DNA from: JANQKX01 sp039028695
GTDB taxonomy: Bacteria > Pseudomonadota > Alphaproteobacteria > Kiloniellales > Kiloniellaceae
Reading direction: 5' to 3'
Assembly: GCA_039028695.1 (NCBI GenBank)
Contig: JBCCHN010000152.1
Span: forward strand, 1-12,493
DNA length: 12,493 nucleotides
The position numbers and the translations under genes are program-made. Positions 6,674 to 12,493 of the stretch are shown piece by piece (the first letter of the stretch is position 1; each line of letters starts with the position of its first letter). The notes under the pieces are model-generated. The model did not search any database and was not told where the DNA came from. It saw nothing but the letters and a program-made list of their open reading frames with translations.

Positions 6674-8359
6674 ATGGCTCAGTTGTCCGGCGGCCAGGCG
6701 GCGGTCGAGGCGCTTAAGGCAGAAAAGGTCGAGTGCCTTTTTGGCCTCATCGGCTCGGCCACCATGGAGATTTTCGATGCCCTTTACGATGCGCCCGAGA
6801 TCCGCTTCATCGGCGTGCATGACGAACGCACGGGCACACACATGGCCGACGGCTATGCCCGTGCCACGGGCCGGGCCGGGGTGATCCTGGCTGGGCAGAA
6901 CGGGCCCGGTGCCACCAATTTGGTGACAGGATTAGCGCAGGCCGCGGCAGCCTTCTCGCCCGTGGTCTCTATCGCCGGTTCCCTCTCGTCTGGTCATATC
7001 TATCGGGACGCCTTTCAGGAGGTGGACCAGCAGGCTCTCTTCAAGCCGGTGACCAAGAAGACCTGGACTGCGACCCAGGCCGAGCGGGTGCCCGAGATGT
7101 TCCGCGAGGCCTTTCGCACCGCGCTTACCCCGCGCCGGGGGCCGGTGCAACTGAACCTGCCCCGGGACGTGCTCTCGGCCTCAGTGGAAATGACCGACTT
7201 TCAAAAGCCCGAGGGTTATCGTCTGCATCGGTTGCCGGCCGCGGATGGGGCCTCCATCGCCGAGGCGGCAAGCCTGTTGGGCGAGGCGCAGCGGCCGGTG
7301 ATCGTGGCTGGCGGTGGGATCAAGAACACGGGCGGACACCAGGCTGCCTTGGCTCTCGCGGAATCTTTGAATGCGCCCATCGCCACAGCGCCAGGGCATG
7401 GAGATGCCATTCCTTTCGGTCATCCCTTGAACGCGGGCCAGATGGGGCCGCGAGGCAACCCGGTGGCCTCGCGCCTGGTGAAAGAGGCGGATGTCATCCT
7501 GGCCCTGGGCACGCGACTGGGTTTTAACTCGACCTTTTATTCTTATGACAACATCAACCAGGATGCGGCCATCATCCAGGTTGAGCTGGAGCCCACAGCC
7601 ATTGGCCGCTATTTCCCTGTGACGCTGGGCCTCTGGGCCGATGCGCCCACCGTGGCCACGCAGTTGTGCAAAGCCCTGGGCGATTTGCAACAGCGAGCCG
7701 CCGCGCGCGATTGGACCGAGCGTTATCAGCAAGAACGCGCCGCCTATCTGGCAACCCGGGATCAAGAAGCGGACCAAAGCCACCCCATTCAGCCCTCAGG
7801 TCTTTTTAAGGAACTGCGCCGGGTGTTGCCCAAGGACGCGGCGGTCACGATGGACGCGGGGACACTTTGTCTGCAGGCCACCGATGCCTTGAACTATGGT
7901 GAGCCGCCCTGCCTTTTCACGCCCTTGGACTTCGGGCTGGTGGGCTTTTCCTTTGCCTGCGGGCTGGGAGTGAAACTGGGCCGGCCCGAGCGCCCGGTGG
8001 TCAGTCTCATGGGCGATGGGGGCTTCGGCATGACCCTGTCCGAACTAAGCACTTCCGTGGATTGCGGCATCAACACGGTGACGGTGGTGATGAACAATAA
8101 GTGTTGGGGCGCGGAAAAGGCCTATCAGCGGGACTTCTTCGGCGAGCGCTATATCGGCGCAGATGTAAGCAGCCCGCCCTTCGACAAGTTGGCCGAACTT
8201 TATGGGGCTGCCGGCTACCGGGTGGAACGCTTGGACGAGGTTGGCGAGGCAGTTGAGGCGGCCTTGGCCTGCGGCAAGCCGGCGGTGGTGGATGTGATGG
8301 TGGACCCTGCGGCCCTCTATAGCTTCCGCCGTGATTCATTCAAGCACCGGGGCGGGTGA
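6674..8359 (+). CDS. ThDP-dependent enzyme, Xsc/acetolactate synthase-like
   Basis: This 561-residue protein has the three-domain ThDP fold: PYR about 1-165, central 190-335, PP 375-545. The cofactor-activating glutamate is E51 in VHDERTGTHMADGYARATG, and QNGPGATNLVTG (75-86) is the usual PYR block. GDGGFG (447-452) through NN (474-475) is the ThDP/Mg binding motif. Following it, NNKCWGAEKAYQRDFFGERYIG resembles the WGAEK-NQ-DF pattern of sulfoacetaldehyde acetyltransferase (Xsc), as does FQEVDQQALFKP (114-125). Acetolactate synthase, glyoxylate carboligase or a decarboxylase of a 2-oxo acid remain alternatives. It is the last gene of the operon and presumably handles an aldehyde or 2-oxo intermediate. 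AAGG precedes the ATG at short spacing. Its stop lies 2 bp from that of the convergent dehydrogenase. Confidence 0.88.
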   Translation: MAQLSGGQAAVEALKAEKVECLFGLIGSATMEIFDALYDAPEIRFIGVHDERTGTHMADGYARATGRAGVILAGQNGPGATNLVTGLAQAAAAFSPVVSIAGSLSSGHIYRDAFQEVDQQALFKPVTKKTWTATQAERVPEMFREAFRTALTPRRGPVQLNLPRDVLSASVEMTDFQKPEGYRLHRLPAADGASIAEAASLLGEAQRPVIVAGGGIKNTGGHQAALALAESLNAPIATAPGHGDAIPFGHPLNAGQMGPRGNPVASRLVKEADVILALGTRLGFNSTFYSYDNINQDAAIIQVELEPTAIGRYFPVTLGLWADAPTVATQLCKALGDLQQRAAARDWTERYQQERAAYLATRDQEADQSHPIQPSGLFKELRRVLPKDAAVTMDAGTLCLQATDALNYGEPPCLFTPLDFGLVGFSFACGLGVKLGRPERPVVSLMGDGGFGMTLSELSTSVDCGINTVTVVMNNKCWGAEKAYQRDFFGERYIGADVSSPPFDKLAELYGAAGYRVERLDEVGEAVEAALACGKPAVVDVMVDPAALYSFRRDSFKHRGG

Positions 8360-8361
8360 GG

Positions 8362-9345
8362 CTAGCGTCCTTCCAAAACCACGTACGGGGGGCGGCCCTG
8401 GCGCGCCCATTGGATAATGTTGTCGACGGCTTTGCGGCGGCCTTCTTCCTCAGACTGTTCGGAATAAAAGGCAGCGTGGGGGCTGAGTAGGACGTCGGGT
8501 CGGTTCAGGATGGGATGATCGGCTGGCGGCGGTTCGGTGGGCAGCACGTCCAGCCCGGCGCCCGCTAAGATGCCTTGGTCGAGGGCCCACAGCAGGGCGT
8601 CCAGATCCACCAGGCCACCTCGGGCCACATTCACCAGGTAACTGCCCGGTTTCATCTTTTCTAAGAGCCCCTGGTTCACCAGGCCATGTGTCTTAGGGGT
8701 GAGGGGCAGGTGGAGGGAGATGACGTCGCTGCGGCGGAAGAGATCCTCCAAGGCGCACTGGCTAATCGAGCCCGGCCACTCTTGGGCGGTTAAAAAAGGG
8801 TCGAAGGCCAAAAGGCCGCCGAAGCTTGCTGTCGCTCGTTCACCCAAGAGGCGGCCGATTTGTCCCAGGCCGACGATGCCCAAGGTCAAGCCACTGGGCC
8901 GCCGCAAGGGGCCGGCAGCGTGAAAGTCCCAGTGACCATCCCGCACCATCCGGTCAAAGGTGCCGAGTCCACGCAGCAAACTAAGGGCCATGGCCAGGGC
9001 GTGGACCGCGACCTCCTCCGCATTAGCGTCGGGAACGTTGGCAACCCACAGACCCCGAGCACGGGCTGCCGCCACATCGATGTGATCGGTGCCAACGCCG
9101 GCGGCGGAAATCATTTTGAGCTGGGGCAGTGCTCCCAAGACCTGCTCGGTCACGGGGGCGTAACTGGCGATCATGGCCTGGATATCGCGCGCACCCGCCC
9201 TGTCCAAGGCCTCGATCACATCATCGGCGTTTTCGCATTGCCCGACGATGAGATCCAGCCCCGCCGTGCGGAACAGCGCCTCCTCGAGGGCTGTGTTTTC
9301 TTGCTGATAATCGGTGATAAAGACCTTCATAGAGGTATTGTACAT
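8362..9345 (-). CDS. D-isomer-specific 2-hydroxyacid dehydrogenase (C-terminal-binding-protein-like)
   Basis: This 327-residue NAD(P)-dependent enzyme reversibly reduces 2-oxo acids to D-2-hydroxy acids. Its Rossmann motif is GLGQIG (159-164), and the catalytic triad is R242 (NVARGG), E271 (LPTEPP) and H290 (SPHAAFYSEQSEEE). The AFYSE sequence after the His and the ending GRPPYVV are typical of the CtBP-like subgroup. The substrate-binding lobe with SAAGVGTDHID (80-90) is complete. The start is uncertain: the ATG at 9330 would begin directly at MKVFITD, where homologues start, and the ATG at 9345 adds MYNTS; neither has a ribosome site. It is encoded opposite to its neighbours and ends 2 bp from the ThDP gene. 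It could interconvert a 2-oxo/2-hydroxy acid of the same pathway. Confidence 0.93.
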   Translation of the reverse strand: MYNTSMKVFITDYQQENTALEEALFRTAGLDLIVGQCENADDVIEALDRAGARDIQAMIASYAPVTEQVLGALPQLKMISAAGVGTDHIDVAAARARGLWVANVPDANAEEVAVHALAMALSLLRGLGTFDRMVRDGHWDFHAAGPLRRPSGLTLGIVGLGQIGRLLGERATASFGGLLAFDPFLTAQEWPGSISQCALEDLFRRSDVISLHLPLTPKTHGLVNQGLLEKMKPGSYLVNVARGGLVDLDALLWALDQGILAGAGLDVLPTEPPPADHPILNRPDVLLSPHAAFYSEQSEEEGRRKAVDNIIQWARQGRPPYVVLEGR

Positions 9346-9428
9346 GGCATTTTTAGGGCTGTCAGTGTAAGCAAAGAGCAGGGTCTGTCAGTCTTTCATG
9401 GGTAAAAGTGTTTTAGATGGAGAAAGTC
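9346..9428. promoter_or_regulatory. Divergent region, hydroxyacid dehydrogenase / amidohydrolase
   Basis: This 83-bp gap must hold start signals for both genes. CTGTCAGT occurs twice in direct orientation (9359-9366 and 9385-9392), 26 bp apart, and could be a pair of regulator half-sites. No sigma70 pair with good spacing was found on either strand. TAAAAA read on the minus strand lies so close to the ATG at 9345 that a leaderless or very short-leader transcript is possible. Confidence 0.35.
9419..9422 (+). promoter_or_regulatory. Ribosome site deciding the amidohydrolase start
   Basis: GGAG lies 6 nt before the ATG at 9429. The in-frame ATG at 9417 overlaps this site and has no ribosome site of its own, so 9429 is preferred. 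Confidence 0.6.
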
Positions 9429-10676
9429 ATGACCAGCTTCATCCTGAAAAATGGCCGGATCGTGGATCCCAGCCAGGACGTGGACAAGATTGCGGATCTG
9501 GCGATCCGGGACGGGCGGATTGCCGAGATCGGTGACGATCTTAGTGACGGGCCGCATGACGAAATCCTCGATCTATCCGGCTATGTGGTGGCGCCGGGCC
9601 TGATCGATTTGCATGCCCATGTATATGGCCAAGGCACCGCGGCGGAGGCCGATGCCCTTTGCGGCGTCGGGGCCGGCGTCACCTCCCTTATCGATGCGGG
9701 CAGCGCGGGACTGCCCGAGTTCGATGACTTGAAGGAGAGCATTATCAGCCAATGCGGCACGGCGGTTTACAGCTTTTTGTATAACCACTGGTGGCCCAGC
9801 GGTTTTGAGAGCGAGGAAGAATTGAGCCAAGACCTGCACATCGAGGTGGATGGTTTGGTGGATTTGGCCGAGCGTTTTCCCGAGATCGTGAGGGGCATCA
9901 AGGTCGCGGTGATGCCGCCTATCACTCGCAAATATGGCCTGGCACCGGTGGAAAAAGGCCGGGAGGCGGCCCAGGCGGCGGGCCTACCCATGATGCTGCA
10001 CGTGGGTGATATTGGTGCACCTCATCTGGACGCCACGCCCCGGGAAATGACCGAACGAGCGCTGGATCTTTTGGCCGAAGGGGATGTCCTGACCCACCTC
10101 TTTTGTCCCTTGACCGGCGGCCTGATGGACGAAAAAGGCATGGCCCTGCCGGCGCTCAAAGCGGCCAAAGACCGAGGCGTGATCATGGATACCGCCGTTG
10201 GCGATTACCAATTCAGCTGGGAGGCGGCCGAGCGCCTCTTGGATCAGGGTTTCACCCCCGACGTGATCTCCAGCGATGCGGAGGTACGGCCGCGAACCGG
10301 CCCCAAGGAAGGGGTGATGGTCAAAGACGGCCGGGTCACCGGCGAGCGGGTGGCCTCCGAAATGACCTTGGTGGAATACATGGCCTTTTATTTCGAGCTA
10401 GGCTTCGATCTGCCGGAGATCTTGCGCCTCTGCACCGCCGCGCCGGCCCGCGCGGCCGGGATCGATGATCGGGCCGGGGACCTGAAGCTGGGCAAGCCCG
10501 CCGATATCTCGGTACTGGCGGTGGAAGAGGGGGCCTTTCGCCTGACCGACGTCACGGGCATCAGCCGCACGGGGAGCAAAGCGTTTAGCCCCTACCTAAC
10601 CATCAAGAACGGACAGTCTTACGAGCCGGACTCCGGCCCCCACCCCTGGGGTTTCAGCCCGCCGCGGTTGGATTAA
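9429..10676 (+). CDS. COG3964-type metal-dependent amidohydrolase/deacetylase
   Basis: This 415-residue amidohydrolase-superfamily enzyme has a dihydroorotase-like fold and a binuclear metal centre. The ligands are all visible: HAH (H62, H64), the bridging carboxylated lysine K158 in RGIKVAV, H191 (MMLHVGD), H223 (VLTHLF) and the catalytic D283 (VISSDAEV). The opening LKNGRIVDPSQDVDKIADLAIRDGRI and the closing GKPADISVLAVEEG are the usual beta-sandwich flanks. DAGSAGLPEF after the first strand resembles the Atu3266/EF0837 group; Atu3266 has been shown to cleave acetyl-(R)-mandelate. Substrates could be N-acyl or O-acyl carboxylates, here perhaps linked to the neighbouring D-hydroxyacid dehydrogenase. 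No N-terminal signal is seen, so it is cytoplasmic. Confidence 0.9.
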   Translation: MTSFILKNGRIVDPSQDVDKIADLAIRDGRIAEIGDDLSDGPHDEILDLSGYVVAPGLIDLHAHVYGQGTAAEADALCGVGAGVTSLIDAGSAGLPEFDDLKESIISQCGTAVYSFLYNHWWPSGFESEEELSQDLHIEVDGLVDLAERFPEIVRGIKVAVMPPITRKYGLAPVEKGREAAQAAGLPMMLHVGDIGAPHLDATPREMTERALDLLAEGDVLTHLFCPLTGGLMDEKGMALPALKAAKDRGVIMDTAVGDYQFSWEAAERLLDQGFTPDVISSDAEVRPRTGPKEGVMVKDGRVTGERVASEMTLVEYMAFYFELGFDLPEILRLCTAAPARAAGIDDRAGDLKLGKPADISVLAVEEGAFRLTDVTGISRTGSKAFSPYLTIKNGQSYEPDSGPHPWGFSPPRLD

Positions 10677-10720
10677 GGGCGCCTCGGTTCTTGATACTGC
10701 CCCGTTGCTTGGTTACCCCC

Positions 10721-10764
10721 AATGACTGGCACCCCCTATGATTGGCACCCCCAATGACTGGCAC
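10721..10764. repeat. 16-bp tandem repeat, 2.75 copies
   Basis: Units are AATGACTGGCACCCCC (10721-10736), TATGATTGGCACCCCC (10737-10752) and AATGACTGGCAC (10753-10764). The middle copy differs at two positions. The array lies between the amidohydrolase and the decarboxylase, 84 bp before the latter's start. Repeated TGGCAC recalls the -24 box of sigma54 promoters, but only the last copy has a GC 10 bp after its GG, and the TT of the -12 box is missing. It may instead be an iterated protein-binding site or a replication-slippage array. The rest of the 171-bp intergenic region shows no clear promoter. Confidence 0.8.
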
Positions 10765-10780
10765 TAGGAGCGCGTTCCCC

Positions 10781-10858
10781 ATGAAATGGCCAATTCAAAT
10801 ATCAGCGTCATCCGAGTCAAAGGGGCCAAATGTGAGAGTATGCGACCGTGAGCGATGA
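10781..10858 (+). CDS. Possible 25-codon upstream ORF overlapping the decarboxylase start
   Basis: The ATG at 10781 follows an AGGAG (10766-10770) by 10 nt and reads 25 codons, starting MKWPIQISASSESK, to a TGA at 10856-10858. That end overlaps the decarboxylase GTG at 10848 by 11 bp. The decarboxylase itself has only a weak ribosome site, so coupling by re-initiation is conceivable. There is no recognisable peptide motif and no run of one amino acid that would suggest attenuation. Codon use is not strongly gene-like, so chance remains quite possible. Confidence 0.25.
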   Translation: MKWPIQISASSESKGPNVRVCDRER

Positions 10859-12320
10859 AAACCCCTTCAAGCAAGACCGGGAGGCTTTTTCCGCGCTCGG
10901 GCGCCGAGCCATCGACCGTGTCACGGAATTCTTGAATACACGCCCATCAAAAGCCGTGGATCGGGCCGTGCCGCCCCTGGATCAGCGGGTGTTTCTGGCC
11001 AACATGGCGCTGCCTGAGGACGGCATGCCGGCCGAGCAGGTCCTGTCCTTCTTAGAGGAGCGTGTCATGCCCTGGCCCATGCCCATGGGGCATCCACGTT
11101 CCTACGGTTGGATCAATTCGCCGCCGGCGCCCATCTCGTTGCTTGCGGATCTGATGGCCGGAACGCTGAACAACGGCCTGGACGGCTTTGACCATCCAAG
11201 CATCTTTCTCATGCATGCCGTTGGGCGATGGCTGATGGCGCTTTCGGGATTTTCCGGAAACAGCGATAGCCTCGCCCTGCTGTTCAGCGGCGGTTCGGCG
11301 GCGAATCTGAACGCCATGGCGGTCGCCCGTTATAAGTCGGCCAAGGAAGACGGGTGGAATATCCGGGAGGAGGGCCTGCAAAGTGCCCGCCCGCCCTTTA
11401 TCGCTTATGCCAGCGATCAAGCGCACAGCTCGATCCAGCGCTGCGTGGAACTGTTGGGCATCGGCAGCGCGAACCTGCGCGCAATCCCAACCGACGACAG
11501 GTACCGCATGTCTCCCACAGCGCTTGCCGAGGCGATCGATCAGGACCGGCGCGCCGGCCTTCGGCCCTTTTGTGTGGTCGCCGCGGCGGGCAGTACCAAT
11601 ATTGGCGCGATCGATCCCCTAGTGGACATCGCCCAGGTGTGCCGGGACCGCGATATTTGGTTGCATGTTGATGGCGCCTATGGGGGTATCGGTGGCCTGG
11701 ATCCCCGCTATACCCACGCCCTTGCCGGGCTTGCCCTTTGTGACTCCCTGACGCTTGATCCGCATAAGTGGCTGCAGGTTCCTCTCGATTGCGGTGCGCT
11801 GTTGGTGCGCGATAAACAGATGAATCGTGAAGCCTTTTCCCTGGTCCCGGATTATCTTTCGCCGGCCAGCGAGGAGGCCGATAGCGTGCCCTGGCCCTCC
11901 GATCACATGTTTCAACTCACCTATGCAGATCGCGCGCTCAAGACCTGGGCGGCCATTGCCCGTCTGGGACGCAAGGGCGTCAGCGACATCGTGTGCCGCT
12001 GTAACCGTGCCGCCGAAACCTTGGGGCGGGAGATCGATGCCGCACCTGATTTGGAGTTGCTGGCACCGGTTTCTTTGTCGGTTGTGAATTTTCGATATCG
12101 GCCAACAGCAGGCAACCTGAGCGCTGATGCGCTGGACGCCTTAAATAAACGTGTGTCAGCGGAAGTCTCGGCAAGCGGAGAGGCCCATCTGCCGACAACG
12201 CGCGTCAGCGGACAGCTTGCCCTGCGCGCCTGCTTCCTGCACTACGAGAATAGCGATGAAGATGCTCGGCATTTGGCCACCCTGGTGCGGCGCCTCGGCA
12301 GCACGCTGAGGGATGATTAA
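10848..12320 (+). CDS. Group II PLP-dependent amino-acid decarboxylase, aromatic-L-amino-acid type
   Basis: This 490-residue fold-type I PLP enzyme removes the alpha-carboxyl of an amino acid to give an amine and CO2. The PLP-binding lysine is K307 in TLDPHKW, HVDGAYGG (273-280) carries the cofactor-contacting D275, FSGGSAANLNA (146-156) is the phosphate-binding region, and SDQAHSS (189-195) has H193, which stacks on the PLP ring. The N-terminal region with GHPRSYGWINSP (81-92) matches the DOPA/tryptophan decarboxylase family rather than glutamate decarboxylase. The length fits the family norm. The GTG at 10848 is the only possible start, because an in-frame TGA lies at 10833-10835. Some family members are aldehyde-forming amine oxidases instead of decarboxylases; sequence alone does not settle which. 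Its link to the upstream pathway is uncertain. Confidence 0.92.
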   Translation: MSDENPFKQDREAFSALGRRAIDRVTEFLNTRPSKAVDRAVPPLDQRVFLANMALPEDGMPAEQVLSFLEERVMPWPMPMGHPRSYGWINSPPAPISLLADLMAGTLNNGLDGFDHPSIFLMHAVGRWLMALSGFSGNSDSLALLFSGGSAANLNAMAVARYKSAKEDGWNIREEGLQSARPPFIAYASDQAHSSIQRCVELLGIGSANLRAIPTDDRYRMSPTALAEAIDQDRRAGLRPFCVVAAAGSTNIGAIDPLVDIAQVCRDRDIWLHVDGAYGGIGGLDPRYTHALAGLALCDSLTLDPHKWLQVPLDCGALLVRDKQMNREAFSLVPDYLSPASEEADSVPWPSDHMFQLTYADRALKTWAAIARLGRKGVSDIVCRCNRAAETLGREIDAAPDLELLAPVSLSVVNFRYRPTAGNLSADALDALNKRVSAEVSASGEAHLPTTRVSGQLALRACFLHYENSDEDARHLATLVRRLGSTLRDD

Positions 12321-12373
12321 GGGGCTCCTAAATCGCATCTATTTAACCGAGGCTGTGGCACGAAAGCAGGGTG

Positions 12374-12493
12374 CTAGGCCATCGGGCGATTAGTTTGCAA
12401 CGCATCCTGCTTGCTTGAAGTAGTTTGAGCATTCCGTTGGAGTAAAGAGGTCACAGACCCGACCAACTGCCCTCCATAGGTCATGATATGTTC
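12374..12493 (-). CDS. Possible C-terminal end of an unidentified minus-strand gene
   Basis: The minus strand is open from the right edge for 39 codons to a TAG at 12374-12376, ending QTNRPMA. The readable part includes MTYGGQLVGSVTSLLQRNAQ. I do not recognise it. Its codon use is less G/C-ending than the genes to its left, so it could be a chance frame or a gene of different origin. The stretch 12321-12373 between it and the decarboxylase shows no hairpin terminator or other feature. Confidence 0.2.
   Translation of the reverse strand, partial: EHIMTYGGQLVGSVTSLLQRNAQTTSSKQDALQTNRPMA

Noticed and set aside
7181..7783. Minus-strand open frame (200 codons) inside the ThDP enzyme
   Set aside because: Antisense shadow of a clear coding region with no recognisable domain or ribosome site.
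10721..10764. CRISPR array
   Set aside because: Units are directly adjacent with no unique spacers and far too short.
10727..10774. Sigma54 promoter in the 16-bp repeats
   Set aside because: TGGCAC matches the -24 box, but no copy is followed by TTGC at the right distance; only the invariant GG and GC of the last copy fit, which is expected often by chance.
12321..12493. Insertion sequence end or terminator at the right edge
   Set aside because: No terminal inverted repeat, target duplication, transposase motif or stem with U tract could be identified in the 173 bp available.

Overview
The window is GC-rich, with G/C-ending codons dominating the genes and AT-rich stretches mostly confined to intergenic DNA and one small membrane gene. 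The gene complement resembles a proteobacterium, most likely an alphaproteobacterium: a Mla-type ABC ATPase with the tail typical of that class, a LysR regulator with a divergent catabolic operon, and a B12-dependent diol dehydratase. This placement is inference; no rRNA or tRNA gene is present to anchor it.

Layout. (1) 1-627, minus: N-terminal 209 codons of a coenzyme-B12-dependent diol/glycerol dehydratase large subunit that runs off the left edge. (2) 758-1546, plus: a stand-alone MlaF-like ABC ATPase in which both the catalytic glutamate and the switch histidine are serine. (3) 3955-1559, minus: a co-directional set of LysR regulator, alpha/beta hydrolase of the arylformamidase type (ATGA overlap with the LysR gene), then a six-helix membrane protein broken by a -1 frameshift. 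(4) 4090-8359, plus: a three-gene catabolic operon divergent from LysR, consisting of NAD(P)-dependent aldehyde dehydrogenase, luciferase-like (LLM) flavin monooxygenase and a ThDP enzyme resembling sulfoacetaldehyde acetyltransferase and acetolactate synthase. A 9+1+9 bp palindrome in the AT-rich LysR/aldehyde dehydrogenase gap is the probable operator. (5) 9345-8362, minus: a D-2-hydroxyacid dehydrogenase ending 2 bp from the ThDP gene. (6) 9429-10676, plus: a COG3964-type amidohydrolase/deacetylase with a complete metal-ligand set. (7) 10848-12320, plus: a group II PLP-dependent (aromatic-L-amino-acid type) decarboxylase, preceded by a 16-bp tandem repeat and a possible 25-codon upstream ORF. 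The last 173 bp hold at most the C-terminal end of another minus-strand reading frame.

How the genes may work together. Monooxygenase, aldehyde dehydrogenase, ThDP C-C lyase/ligase, hydrolase and hydroxyacid dehydrogenase under one LysR-type regulator suggest a substrate-specific degradation pathway: oxygenative cleavage to an aldehyde or 2-oxo compound, oxidation to the acid, and ThDP-dependent handling of a 2-oxo or sulfo-aldehyde intermediate. The flanking amidohydrolase and decarboxylase may add deacylation and amine-forming steps, or may be independent. The substrate cannot be read from sequence. An organosulfonate is one hypothesis, based on the Xsc-like ThDP enzyme beside an LLM monooxygenase.
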